Below the pieces are notes generated by a model. That model searched no databases. It saw only the letters and a list, made by a program, of their open reading frames with translations, and had not been told where the DNA came from. The position numbers and the translations under genes are program-made. Below, piece after piece: positions 32,857-45,472 of a DNA stretch of 64,000 bases. Positions within the stretch are counted from its first letter, which is position 1. Each line of letters starts with the position of its first letter. Source of the stretch: Salticus scenicus. Taxonomy: Eukaryota > Arthropoda > Arachnida > Araneae > Salticidae. The stretch is from NCBI GenBank assembly GCA_963930645.1, contig OZ005649.1, positions 78,864,126 through 78,928,125 of the forward strand, read 5' to 3'.

Positions 32857-34747
32857 CTAGCTGACCCGTCCGGCTTCGCACTGATGAACAAATTTTAGTT
32901 AAAGATGGATTGATATGTAAAAAATCAAGAAATATATCAGTTTATATGTTATAGTCAGGCAATATTATTAACTGGAAAGTCAAAATATAATTTTACAATT
33001 ATTTTTTTTTAATTAGTTGTTAAATGTTGGCAATTTTTACTTAATGCTATTTATTTATTTATTTATTTATTTCATAAAAAGAAACATTTCTTTACTCATG
33101 AATAAAAAATATTGAAAAATAAACCCATGACATGAAAATGTTTTTGATAAAATTGACGTCATAATAGCTTTAATTATTATTTATTTTTTCATTTCGCAAA
33201 TATATTTAATTTTTTCCATAATTGATTATTATTTTAATAATGTATATTAAAGGAGAAATCAATAATATGAAACAATATTCGTACAATATATACTATTACA
33301 GAATCTGGTGTGAAACAACCACACGACTTCCATTACCCACTATTACACGTAATATATACAATTTTTTGGAGATATTACTTGCATTTTTTGAGATTTTCGA
33401 GTAAGAGAAACTTGATACACGTATAAAGACACATACAACAGAGTTTGCATAGCGAGTTAAAAAATAAGGGGAAAAAAATAGATAGTTATTTTTTTAAACA
33501 CGAATTTCCGAGATCTAAAACTGAACTACCTAATCAGGATGACCGTTAATATTCCTGTAATAAGCACGTAATACTTGAGAAAGGTTATCTAAATTGGATT
33601 AAAGAAAAAATTTTCAAGAATACGTTAGAGCCGTTTTTGAGATACCAACTTTTACCAAAACTTAACGTACTCAATTATTGACCTAAAAACAATAATTACA
33701 TACAAAAGGATATTTAATAGGAAGTTAACATGGCGAGTTTGAAAAAAATCCGTACAGGCGTTTTTAAAGGAACGCACTTGCGAAGTCTGAAATTGAGCTG
33801 TTTATAGAGGACGCCTATCAATTTTCCTGAACTAAGCAACTTTTCAATTGAAAGGGCATCTAATATATTATTTATATAGCAACTTTGAAGAAAATCATTA
33901 GAGGTGTTTTTGAATATGGGCTTAGGGTCCCATTTCTGGTTTTCGATGACCCAATTCCGGTTTTTCAATTTTCACGAAAATTTGGAAAATTTATCTGTAC
34001 ACCAGACCTGAATCACTTGTGAAGTTTAGTTGTTCTATTTTTATTAGTTTTGGAGATATGACAGCCAGAAGATTACACACACACATGCACATATACACAC
34101 ACACTGACCAATTGCCAAAACCTATACAATACTTCCACTACCTACGGTAGTAGGGTAATTGAAGTAAACACATACATCTCGTATTTACTACGATAATATA
34201 TAGATTTTCGTATTGCGTTTTCGATCGCCAAATACAAAAATCGCCAATGACGATAGATATCAAATCTATGCTTTGTTTTCAATATATATTGAAAATTTCA
34301 ATTAAAAACTTATTTTACCAAAATTTATTATAGCTTCTAGCACTTAGAGAGAGACAGTGTAACTTTTGATTATTGAAAGAAAAAAAAAAAAAAAGCAATC
34401 GGCTTTTTAGTTCTAGCGATCGTTCTCTACATATGCATATAAACCTTTCTTTTTTTTTTTTTATATTAGTATAGCTATAGAGCATAGGTATATTAAATAG
34501 GTTTCCAGTCAACATAATGTAACTCAAATAATTAAATGCTATTTACATTTCAGTAATGGCTGTATGCACTATGTATATTGAGCTACTTGCCATAACTGTT
34601 AGTTGCTAAAAATAGTCGCCAAATAAATTTAAACATCTCAATACGCAAGCGAAGTATGGCATCACTGACCGCCCGTGGATGCAAGAAAAAGATTTTCCAT
34701 GTTAATCGCTCATTGGATTTTTTTTTTTTTTTTTTTATTAAAATCCT

Positions 34748-35446
34748 AGAAGAATCATTTCCCGATTTTAATCCTCATATTTGGGTATAGATATGTATTA
34801 GTTATTGTATGCATGCGTTAGATTGAGTTATTTTGCTGTCAAATTGACAAAATTTTAATTTTAAATTTCAAAACTGTCACCCTTGGTGTTTTTTGTATTT
34901 GGCGATCAAAAACGTAATACGAAAATATACATGCCAGATGTATATTTTCGTAATATGTATTGTACGAAATATTGTTTCATATTATTCGTTACACTCTTAA
35001 TGTAAGTTTTTAAAATAACCATGATTTTTGAAAGGAATTAAATTATATTCGCCAGATAATTTGGCGATATTTTTTTTTTTTTTCTGCCAAGGATGACGGA
35101 TATCAAATCTATTCCGCTGCAACATATTAGTATATTATATCAGATACTTTATTTAGACATTTGAAAACAAATTTGACTTCAAATTATGATAGAATATTTA
35201 TCCTTTCCCTTTTAATTAGTTTATTAGTTGGATGTTTATTGTGTAAATATCAACCTTTGAAATGAAATGTTTATGTTTTCAATCGAATATGGAAATTTGC
35301 CATTTTTTTTTCTAGAGTTTTGAAATTTAAAATTCCAATTTTATCAATTTTACAACAAAAACAATTTAATCTAACGGATGCACATGATAACTAATACATA
35401 TCTATATCCAAATATGGGGATTAAAATGGGGAAATAATTTTCCTCG
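34748..35446. mobile_element. Foldback element nested in H1 unit 2
   Basis: Arms at about 34748-34872 and 35316-35446 are inverted copies (for example ATTTGGGTATAGATATGTATT against AATACATATCTATATCCAAAT). Unit 1 lacks this block. A perfect small inverted repeat, CGAAAATATACAT...ATGTATATTTTCG, lies inside at about 34919-34950. No coding sequence. Confidence 0.65.
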
Positions 35447-35668
35447 ATCTTTATTATTTTTTTACAAAAAATTCAGTTCACTTTTTATATTATTGTTCGC
35501 GTGAAAATATATTTTATTATATGTCTAAAAATAAATTAATTCGTAAATCTTTTTGGCAACAATTATAAATTAAAATAAATAATATTATAAAATAGAATTT
35601 CTTATTTTATTTTATTTTATTTTATTTATTTATTTATTTTTAAATTCCAATTTCGTTTACACACATCA

Positions 35669-35707
35669 GTTTAAACCACGGAGTAATAAAGACTCCGTGG
35701 TTTAAAC
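35669..35707. repeat. Perfect 16-bp palindrome
   Basis: GTTTAAACCACGGAGT (35669-35684) and its exact complement (35692-35707) with a 7-base loop. CATCA flanks extend it imperfectly. It is absent from the matching place in H1 unit 1. Confidence 0.9.
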
Positions 35708-36160
35708 ATTGATGCTTAGATATTATATCATATCATATCAAATTAAATTATTAGAAAAATAAACACTTTTAATTCTATAATGACGTCAGATTTAACGTGT
35801 AAGTTTAACAATTAAAAAAGCTTTATATGAATTTCAATTTAATGCACGTGCAAATATAATTCTTTTCTTTTCACGTCAAGATATTTTAAAAATGAAATGA
35901 ATATGTAAATGTTTCTTTTATGTTGGCAGCAGCTAATTTTTTTAATATTTCATTATTTCCATTTCTATTACGGCTTCTATGGGGATTTTAATTAAAATGC
36001 TCAGATTTTAAACTAAAATTTATTTTATCAAAATTAAATATAGCCTATAACAATATGGCATACTGTAGCTTTCGGTCAGTGAAAGAAGTTTTTAAATCGG
36101 TTCAGTAGTTTCAGAGATTACCCTCCACAAACAAACAATTTTTTGCGCTTTATATAATGA

Positions 36161-37369
36161 TATAGATATAGATATATCTGAATTTTGTCTTTTTGGTAAC
36201 ATAGGTATTTTATATGCGGGGATATCGGAGAAAGACATACACACAGAAATAGTCCTATTTTGTATATAAACACATAATAAATAAATAAATTAAATAAAAA
36301 TTATAATTTTCAGGGGACTCTGAGAATTATACACATTATATTTATTGATTAGTAGGTTACATAGCTTTTTTGCAAATATTTTTTGTTCTGATGTTGGAAA
36401 ATGGATCATTATTTTTCATACTATTAATATTTCATTAATTTCAATATTATCATTACTATCAAAAGGATAAATTTACAAGTAAGAGGTTTTAACAACACTC
36501 TGCGAACTATTCCATCAATATTCTCCCTTCATGTCTAATCCTCTTAACCTTTGATAAATTACTGACTAGGATATAACTTGTTTCAAATGTTCAAGTGCAT
36601 CATATATATATGTGAGTTAAAACCTACGATAATTGAACTATTCTGAATTCCTTAATTTAAGCATGTTTACCTTACATATCGAAATCTGTAATTGGCACAA
36701 TTCATAATTTAATACACGAGAAAACATGCTGCCAAAATAATAACTGATAAAATAGCACATGATGAATTTAAATGTATATATAAATATATTTGGGAATGTA
36801 TGATATAATAATATGTAGTATTTATTAACAATAATAAATAATATGATTATGATTGTAAGAAATATTTGAAGCACACAAAATTAGAAAATATACATATGCA
36901 TATATCTTTAAAGATCTGTGTGAATATGAGTGCAATAATAAAAACGTATTTTATAAAAAAAGAAATTCTATCTTTATGTGTCGTCATAAATTTTTAACCT
37001 GCCTTTCATATATTTATGGCTACATTTATTAACAATAATATATATTGAAATTACGATTAAAAAAAGCAATATTTTGAATACTTGAAATTAAAAATAAGTT
37101 ATGTATATTATGTGTATTATACGTTATGTCATTTAAAAATTTATAAGAATATGTGTGGAAAAATTAAAATGTATATAACTTTATGAAAAAAGAAATTAAT
37201 AATAATAATAATAATAAATATTAATTAAATAAAATCTGGAGTAACTCCATTCGACTATCCGAACATTGAGTAATTAACGGTTTCGTAGATAAAGTAAAGT
37301 AATAGGAGTTCTTAAATAAATAAAAGAGAAAATTATAATAGGGTGTTTGAGTATTTTTCTGTATATAAT
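36161..37369. other. AT-rich interval, no gene
   Basis: Very AT-rich DNA with short ATA/AAT runs (37198-37216). No repeat end or coding region recognised. Confidence 0.4.
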
Positions 37370-38290
37370 AGACGATGTTTCATTTAATGCCATTTTACCG
37401 AAAACGTAGATCATAATAATAAATAATATTTTGTTGTGTCCCTGTAAATACGTAAAATTGCTAGATTCAGAAAAAATGCTTATAGTTAGTGCAACAGTGA
37501 CTTATAATATTTATGTAAGTTTTCAGGTTCATCGGCTAAGGCTGTTAGATGCTATCGCACTTTAAAGTTTGAGCCCATATGCCACAATGATAAAGAAATT
37601 TGCATTTTGTCTCTGTAAAAAGAATCATAAGTGCTAGATTCTGTAAAGTTAATAAAGTTCGTGTAACTGTAACGTAAAACGTGTATATAAATTTTCAATT
37701 TATTTGAATAAGGCGTTTAGTCGCTGTCGCACTTTAAATAATTTGAGCCTATAGGTCTTAATGATGAACAATTTTTATTTGTGTCCCTGTAAAATCGTTA
37801 AGTGCTAGAGTCACCAAATTATATACAATTTGTGTGATGGTTATCTATAACTCGTACATAAATTTTCCACACAAGCGGAAAAAAGCATTTAGATGCTATC
37901 ATACTTTAAATAATTTCACCACATAGGCCATAATGATACAGAATTATTTGTTGTACCCCTGTAAAAAAACTAGAAGTGTTAGATTCACCAAAACCCATAC
38001 AGATCGTGAAATTGTAACCTATATTGTGTGTATATATAATTTTTTTTTCAATTCAATATGGTGTTTAGACGTTATCGCACTTTTTAAAATTTGGCCCCAT
38101 AGGCCATAATGATAAAGGATTTTCTCTGTGTCATCGTAAAAAAAAACTATAAGTGCTAGATTCATCGAAATCTATACAGTTATTTTTTTTTTTTTTGTAT
38201 CTTTACACGTTTTGAAGCTTCCTGATTACCGTTGTCAAGATTTTTACCGTTTGAACTTTGTTTGTGTCTCTTAGAGTGACTTAAAAACGA
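37370..38290 (-). repeat. Dispersed repeat X, locus 5: inverted array, period about 174 bp
   Basis: The complement of the X core (TAGGCCATAATGATA, then TGTGTCCCTGTAAA) recurs near 37440, 37580, 37755, 37925 and 38100, each followed by AGTGCTAGATTCA and later GCTATCGCACTTTAAA. The right end (38190-38240) resembles the GTTTTGAGGT..CCTGA block of locus 1 in plus orientation, so the locus is rearranged. Confidence 0.8.
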
Positions 38291-38408
38291 ATAATTTTAG
38301 GAGATCCAAATGTTGTATTTTGAAGTTAATATACGTTTATTGCCGGAAAAGTTTGATCAAGATTGATAAGTTTCATGGAATGTTGCGTGTGAAAATTGTC
38401 GGTATAAT

Positions 38409-38580
38409 TGCCCCCTAACACTGAACTAATTATCTTATAAAACTCTTTCGAAGACTAATTTGAATTGTTTAACACAGGTTTACAAAACAATACATGTTAT
38501 CTTACCTCTTAATCTCCAACCTCTATTTATAATATTAAATTTCAGGGTAAGAGTCGTGTGAGTGACACACCCGATAATTT
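38409..38580 (+). repeat. Dispersed repeat E, copy 2
   Basis: Second copy of the repeat at 14991-15165, ending in GTCGTGTGAGTGACACACC. As at locus 1 it lies just downstream of repeat X material. Confidence 0.75.
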
Positions 38581-39607
38581 TCTATAAATTAGACATTTTA
38601 CACCATATTCAAAAGGATAAAAGCATCTTTTAAGCCAATAAAAAAAATATATTTTTTAAAAATTCTACAGGGGTGTTACCCTTTAATTTCTTTTCTTTAA
38701 TTTTATTTTTTTAACTTAAGAGAGAGAAGAGGAAAATTATTTTTTTAATTGGTCTAAATACACAAAAGTCTACTGGTAAAATATTATCCGTTTTTTCTTC
38801 TGTTTATTATAAGATTTTTTTTTTTTTTTTTTTTTTTTTATTATTGACTTGTCTATAAATTAAATCATGTCATTAACTACCATTATATTTAATTCTCCAC
38901 ACGCACTTTTTATTTTTTTAATTAAATATTATTTAAATATAAAAATAAAAATGTTTGACGTTCCTTTTATTTCAACGTAAAAAGAAATGTTTTTCCTTAT
39001 TTATTTATTTATATTTATTCATGTTTATATATTTATGTTTATTTATTTATTTATTTATTTTATTTTATTTTTATATTCATTTCTATTTCTACATATTCTA
39101 CATATATTTTAAGATAGTTTAGGAAATTAAATAATAAAATTAGATATTGGTGGGTATCTTGGCATATTTAAGGTGAAACACAACAAATAGTGACAACACA
39201 AAATCGCTGATTGAAAGAGAGAGTCTGACTTGTCGTACTCTCGTTTTCCTCTTTGCTTTAGCATTATTATGGTTTAAAAAATATATTAAATGTATTATTA
39301 GGTTATTACTTTGTGAATTCAAAATTTATTTATTTATTTTATTTTATTTTATTTTTTCGTTATATAGAAAAAAAAAAAGAAATATTTTGTTGAAACAATA
39401 CAATTTTATAAAAACGATATCGACAAACAAATTTGGTTTATTTAACAAAATATTTATTCTTTTAAGAAAATATTCCGTTAAAATAATCAAAGTTTTTGCT
39501 GAAACAATGAGACAATATTTTGATTGAACCAAAGTTTTGTCGAAACCACAAAAAAAAAAAAAAATAAATAAAAAAAAAAATAAAATAAAATAAACCAATC
39601 AAACTTT
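38581..39607. other. AT-rich interval with T and TTTA runs
   Basis: T tract at 38815-38839, TTTA runs at 38999-39070 and 39330-39355, A tracts near 39550-39590. No gene. Confidence 0.45.
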
Positions 39608-39652
39608 TAAATAGACAATAAGACTTCTTCACACACCATAAATTTTAAGCCA

Positions 39653-39696
39653 GCACAACCGGTTTCGAAAGGACGCAGCCTTCCTTCATCAGGTGC
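39653..39696 (-). ncRNA. Hammerhead ribozyme, PLE type (copy B-minus)
   Basis: Minus strand: stem I 5' GCAC, CUGAUGA, stem II AAGGA pairing with UCCUU around an 8-base loop, GAAA, palindromic stem III ACCGGU, U17 (39657), stem I 3' GUGC. All core residues are present. Stem I is only 4 bp. Predicted cleavage is between 39657 and 39656. Confidence 0.75.
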
Positions 39697-40102
39697 AAAA
39701 ACACGTGCTACTGCCTTGGAGGCAAAAGCAAGACTGAAAGCAGGGCAAAATCCAGAGGGGGAAGGGCAACACAAACAACCATTAGGAAGCATCATGCAGG
39801 ACCAATCAGAGAGGAACACACATGCACGCACAAAAACAAAAGGAGGGAGGGAAGGAATAAACAATTATTATTATTTTTTTTAAATGATTTATTTATTTTA
39901 TTTATTTATTTATTTATTAATATTCTTTTTTAAAAATTAATATTATACTAATAAGTAAATTTAATAAAATTTATTTATTTATTATTATTATTATTATTAT
40001 TTATTTATTTATTTTTATTTATTTATTATTTTTTTTTTTTTTTTTTTTTTTTTGAATTATTTAAATATAACTATTATTATGTTATAAACATAATGAAGGA
40101 AA

Positions 40103-40588
40103 TTATTTAATTGAATTAAACAAAATTTTCCAGGCTGTAGACAGCAAAGTGGAATAAGATTTTTCATTGAAAATTTTATCACGATTAACGTAAATAGCTA
40201 AATTTTCCAAATAATCCAGTTCGGAATCGCGTTTGGCATGAAAGATAATTTTGACACTCTTAAAATTGAAACTATGATCAAATTCCCAACTGTGCTTCGC
40301 AATAGAAGATTTAGAAATTTCTTGATTAACAACATACCGAGAATGTTCACGTAAACGGCATTCAAGATTTCTTTTTGTTTGACCAATATAAGATAAATTA
40401 CATTTATTACAAGGGACATTATAGATACCCCACTTATGAAGCTCGGGAACAGGGGATTTAGTTGAAGGGAATTGGAATTTATTGACAGGTTTAAAAATAA
40501 CGTGAAAATTGAAACGCTTCAAAACTTTGGCTAATTTAAAACATAAGGGGGGATAAAAAGGCAAGACAACAAGAAAAGAGTAGATCAA
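40103..40588 (-). pseudogene. PLE-B GIY-YIG endonuclease fragment
   Basis: A 161-residue frame: a linker with FKPVNKFQFPSTKSPVP, then WGIYNVPCNKCNLSYIGQTK, RLREHSR and SSIAKHSWEFDHSFNFKSVK, that is the GIY, YIG, His and C-terminal blocks of a PLE nuclease. It is clearly diverged from PLE-A. Immediately upstream on the minus strand (40600-40735) another frame reads EELNYLKFVAIKRGFRPSII, the RT-to-nuclease linker, so a frame disruption separates the two. The RT itself is lost, and the protein cannot work alone. Confidence 0.85.
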
Positions 40589-40735
40589 TGAAAAGAGTAG
40601 AATTATAAGTTAGCCTACTGAACTTTTTGATAGCTTTATCAATTATAGAGGGTCTAAAACCTCTTTTAATAGCAACGAACTTTAAATAATTGAGTTCTTC
40701 TTTAAGAGAAGAAGTATCAGAAATTATCAGTATAT

Positions 40736-40828
40736 TTTTGCACCTGATGAAGGAAGGCTACTTCCTTTCAAAACCGGTTGTGCTGGCTTACAATTTATGG
40801 TGTGTGAAGAAGTCTTATTGTCTATTTA
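40736..40828 (+). mobile_element. PLE-B inverted terminal fragment
   Basis: About 93 bp matching the complement of 39608-39700, from GCACCTGATGAAGGAAGGC to GAAGTCTTATTGTCTATTTA. It is the minimal inverted tail of the PLE-B insertion. Confidence 0.8.
40740..40783 (+). ncRNA. Mutated hammerhead ribozyme (copy B-plus)
   Basis: GCAC, CUGAUGA (40744-40750), stem II, then AAAA where GAAA is needed, ACCGGU, U, GUGC. The base at 40770 corresponds to catalytic G12 and is A. A CpG-to-CpA change would explain this. The copy is predicted to be inactive. Confidence 0.75.
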
Positions 40829-43468
40829 TCGTTTGTACACCAGTTTTGTATTTAGTTTTGGCAAATAAACTTTTGTTAAAACCACAAAATAATTTGTTAA
40901 TCAATAAAATTTTGATGAAACAACAATCAATTTGTTAAATCAATCAAAGTTTTATTGAAACCACAAAGAAATTCGTTAAATCAATCGTTTTATATATAAA
41001 TATATATGTATATATGTGTGTGTGTTAAAAAAAAAAAAAATATACGTTGCTTCGATTTTTTTTTTTTTTTTTTTATGTAGATGAAATTTGATTTTTTTAT
41101 ATAAATAAACTGTCCATCCCGTTTCGGATGCCTTCTTGATTCATTATCTTTTATTTTATTTTATTTATTTGTTTATTTATTGTAAATGTACAATATAAAT
41201 TTCTTTCTTTTCTTTCTTTTTTATTTTTTTCATTCTGAATCTTCTTAAGTTACTATCTGTTAAATACTTAATGTAAAATTTTAATTGAAAAACAAAACAA
41301 AAACAAAAACAAAATGTTAAGCTAAAAATATTTCTTCTAATAAAGAAGATTGAAAATCTCAGAGCAGCCAGATAAACAAAAAAAAAAAAAAAAAAAAATT
41401 ATCGTCTCAGTGAAAAAAGTCGTCTCAGTGAAGTAATCTATGTTTGCTTGGAAGCTTGACGTTTTGAAGAATTCTTGGATAAAAAATTCACCTTGCAAAA
41501 TTAAATTTTTCTCAGATACTTTTATGTATTTCTATACCCACACATACATTGTATATTTTGAAACGAATGTTATGCATTATCAAATAGCTTTCTAGCTATA
41601 ACCCCATATGCTTGTAATAAAGTTAAGCCCAACCTGAACATTATGATTAACAAATTCGTTTTTAGTAACAGAGTGGTGTACCTTGAACCCAGTACAAGTA
41701 GTGTACCTTGTTCTGGTCATATTGTGTTGTGGATCAGAAATGCAGCTCCAAAATTTAACATTTGCAATTGACCTATCCAATTACAATCTTTATTATAAAT
41801 AAGCATGAGGAGTTTTACCAATAAACACAATATGACTTAATGTTGACTTTTTAAAGTTAATATTTAATATTTTCCACTTCTTAGACTCAAATTCGACTTA
41901 TAGCAATACGATTGTGACAGATTTATAATAAAAAGAATAAAAAATGTTTATTTGAATTCATATGTGTGCAATTGATTAATAAATAGATTTTTTTACTTAA
42001 AATTGAGTTTTCAGTATCTTTTAATAAATGGTCCAAGGTACACTACCAGTGGTGTACTTTGGACCTAATTGCACTTTTTTTTTTATAAAAAAAATATATA
42101 ATTGATAAAAATTTTAATAAACACACGTTGTGTATAAAATCATACAGCATTTAATAAAAGCTATTTGTATTTAGTTTTGGCGAATAATTACAAAATTAAA
42201 ATTGAAAAAGTCAAAATAGTTCCGAGGTACCCCACCTTCCCCTAATATGTTTATCTATTCATCTCTTTCTTATTTTCAATAAATCATATTTTATTTCTTA
42301 AAACATTTCCATGCAAAAAAATAAAATAAAGTCAAAAGAATTTATTCAAAAAAGAATTATTAAACTGTTATAAACTTTTTAAAAGGTATTAAACAAATTC
42401 AAAAATTCTAGTAGTAAAATTTTATTGAATACTTTTTTCATACGGACAGGAATACTCTAAACTTAAACTAAAAGCCCGTAAAAATATTGACTACAGACTA
42501 AATTTAATTCGAATCTTTTCACCCTTCATAAGATTAAGAAGAGAAAGTGATTAAAATACATTAGCTCAGAGGAGATCTTATCGTATACCAACAAGGGGAA
42601 TTTAACATCATTATGAGAATCGTCAGTAAAATCAGAAAAAACACGTTCTTGTAAGTTACAATGCAACCAATTTTTCAAGTTTAAAAAAAAGTTAAACTGC
42701 GTAATATATAATTTCTGGTTATACAGAAGATTGTACGTTTCATTTATATCCGCTTCATTCCTATGATTAATTTAGAATTTTTACATCTACTTTTAATTTA
42801 GAGTATAATTTGTTTGTTTTTTATATCAATGAAACTAAGAATGTGGCTAAAACATGCCGTAAAATTGTTTAATTTAAAAAGATCACCTTAAAATAATTTG
42901 CTTTGTGCTAATATTTGTTAATTTAAATGCATATATATATTAGGAGAACGCTTTTGAATAAAGCGGTATTACTTCAGAATGCTCTCTGCGCAAGTTCAAA
43001 TTTGGTTATTAATTTCTTCCATGGTGCATCCGTTCTCTGAAATCACTTGTCTCAATAAATATTACTGAATACGATTTCAAATGCATCCTTATAAATAGTA
43101 CTATTCAGAGCAGATACAAAGGAATGTGACAGAAATTGAAGTAAGCTGCACAACGTTATCCACAAAACTCAAATGTTTTATAAATTCTCAATCAATATTT
43201 TTGCCTTTCTCTCATCAATTTAGATTCTTAAAAACTTCTTTGTACCTTTCCTGTATTAACTTATGCTTCAGAAACTTATAAATTAACGTGCAAAAACTAT
43301 ACAATAGCTTCAAGCAACTCAGAAAAGTATGGAGAGAGGCATGTTCGGAAGCACCCAAAGCGACGGAAAGCGATACACATACATTAAAAAGCAAACCAAT
43401 GTTACTGATGTAATTTGTAGAGGTAAGAAGTTAAAACAGGAGCTGAGTTAGGCACTTTGCCAGAAGAA
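40829..43468. other. AT-rich interval, no gene
   Basis: Contains a short direct repeat CGTCTCAGTGAA (41403 and 41421), T tract (41058-41075), A tract (41380-41398), and phrases GTGGTGTACCTTG...GTGTACCTTG around 41670-41715 and an inverse-like GGTACACTACCAGTGGTGTAC at 42037-42058. No coding region recognised. Confidence 0.4.
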
Positions 43469-43650
43469 ATGATGAGAGATGGACCACTGAAGTCTTTTTT
43501 TGGATACCGAGAGATAAGAAAAAACCTAGAAAGAGACCAAAATTTCGTTGGAGAGGGGAAATTGAGAAGTTTGGAAATGCAAAATGGAGAAGAATTGCAG
43601 GAAACAGGGCAGATTGGTATCACCTAGGAGAGGCCCATATCCTGCAGTGA
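43469..43650 (+). pseudogene. LINE reverse transcriptase C-terminus, decayed
   Basis: One frame gives MMRDGPLKSFFGYRE; after a frameshift the next gives KPRKRPKFRWRGEIEKFG, then NAKWRRIAGNRADWYHLGEA and stop at 43650. This is the common end of arthropod non-LTR RT proteins (R/K-rich PR.RW segment, then W.R.A..R..W). The 3' flank soon shows TAATAATGATGAT, as in the short-repeat tails of such LINEs. Upstream RT motifs were not found. Confidence 0.65.
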
Positions 43651-45343
43651 ATTAGTAAAGGTATAAACTAAGTAATAATGATGATTTATATAAAACACTT
43701 TCAATATGGCTTAAGTTATATATTTTTATTGCATTTGCATTGTCAGAAAAACAGATATTTGAACTTCATAATGAGTAAATTTAAAAGTTAAAATTGAAAT
43801 ATTAATTTTACTATCGGAAAAAGTTTTATTGGTAGACTTTAATGATAAATAAGAGATATTCTCGGTTAGGTATTAAAAAATATATTTAGTATTGCTTATG
43901 GTCTTTCATACTTTAGAATATTTATTACATTAAATTGCAATTGTATGTATATATATACATTCCATACAAGTTCTAATGTACCCTTCAGTATTATGCTGAA
44001 AATAATTTCTATAGTAGATTGAAAGCTTCAATTTTAATGCTCACTAAATTGATGGACGGCATACAGATATATTCTTCCGTTTCATTGAATTTTTAACTCT
44101 TCCGATTTTTAAGTGTTTATTTTTCCTTTTTGTTAAAGTAAGATATGAATGGACCGCTCTTGATTATTGTCAATGTGTAATTTCTTACTCTCTCTATATA
44201 TATTTATATCAGATCCGTTTTTAAAGCATGCTATGGGTGGACATCTTTATTTATTTTACGGGTTTTGGGGGATATTGTTCCAGGATTATGGATTAATGTT
44301 CAAATCTCCATTAAAATTTTTACTGATTATTTTTATGTTATTTTATTTATTTATTTATTTGCTCTAATTTTATAGCGGAAATTCATCATATGTTTTACAT
44401 CATTTTACTTGTTATCGATCTACAACTTTGTTTATATATATATAGATGCATTTATCTATCTATCCATCTGTCTATCTCTTTCTCTTTCTCTTTCTCTTTC
44501 TCCCTTTTTATTTATTTATTTATTTATTTTTGCTTGTATATTTATTTATATTTCATTTATTTACTATTATTACTATTAGTATAATTTTGCAGTATTTACT
44601 TTCTTTCTTTTAACTTTTCTCTTTGTTGCTTTATGGCCATGCAAAGTTTTATGCATAAATTTTGAGAAATCTACTTTTAGTTTTTAAAAACAGTTTTATA
44701 TTGATTATTAACTCATATTACAAGTTTTATTTTAATTTATAAACATTTACAGTACGAAGCATAAAATAATACTCCAAAAGATACATATCATAGTACTCTT
44801 TGTAAAAAATACTAGATCAGAAAATTCATTGAATTTCTATGTAAACAAATTTTATCGGCGAAAATTATTTTCGTAGAATACTCATTTACTTTTTCTTCAT
44901 TTTTTTTTTTTTTTTTACAACTGCCGTCTCTTAATTGGATAATCGCCTACGACCTGCCTAATTATATTTTTCTTTATGGAAATTGTTGGTAGCCTGCTAA
45001 ATGCTACCAAATGAGCTGTCTACTATTTTTTTACTTCCTTTCGCGTTCAAGACGTTGTTTACGTTTCTTTTGTTTATTTATGTAGCGCCAAGTATTCTTT
45101 TAATTAATGTGGAAAATTTTTGTATTTGAAAGATTCCTTACGATTCCTTTAGATTTTGGCGCAGACTAAGAAACCATGTTATGAATAAACTTCACGCATA
45201 TAAATTTATATATATATATAATTTAATAAATTTAAAATCTAAAAGAAATGTTATTCATAAAATTATTTTTTAGAAAATATAATTTGAAATTGGAATTATT
45301 CACTTACATTATTAAACATGATTTTTTTCCTTTGTCTACTTCT

Positions 45344-45374
<31 letters not shown>

Positions 45375-45438
45375 TATTTAATTTTCAGCAATTTCATTCA
45401 ATATTTTATAAACCCGGAAATCGTATATATTCGAAATA

Positions 45439-45472
<34 letters not shown>

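Larger units (their letters stand above)
32857..36160 (-). mobile_element. Helitron, family H1, unit 2
   Basis: The 3' end on the minus strand is GCGAAGCCGGACGGGTCAGCTAG (32857 outward) and the 5' end is TCATTATATAAAGCGC at 36160, preceded on that strand by A. Its CTAG abuts the TC of unit 1 with no intervening base (32856/32857). It contains a nested foldback element (34748-35446) and an AT microsatellite plus palindrome insertion (about 35591-35708). Non-coding. Confidence 0.88.
39608..40735 (-). mobile_element. Penelope-like element B, truncated copy
   Basis: The 3' part of a PLE distinct from element A: remnants of the RT C-terminal linker, the GIY-YIG region, a 3' tail rich in TTTA (39880-40060) and a hammerhead. 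The terminal segment is mirrored in the short plus-strand copy at 40736-40828, so this insertion has the same inverted-tail structure as element A. Confidence 0.82.
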
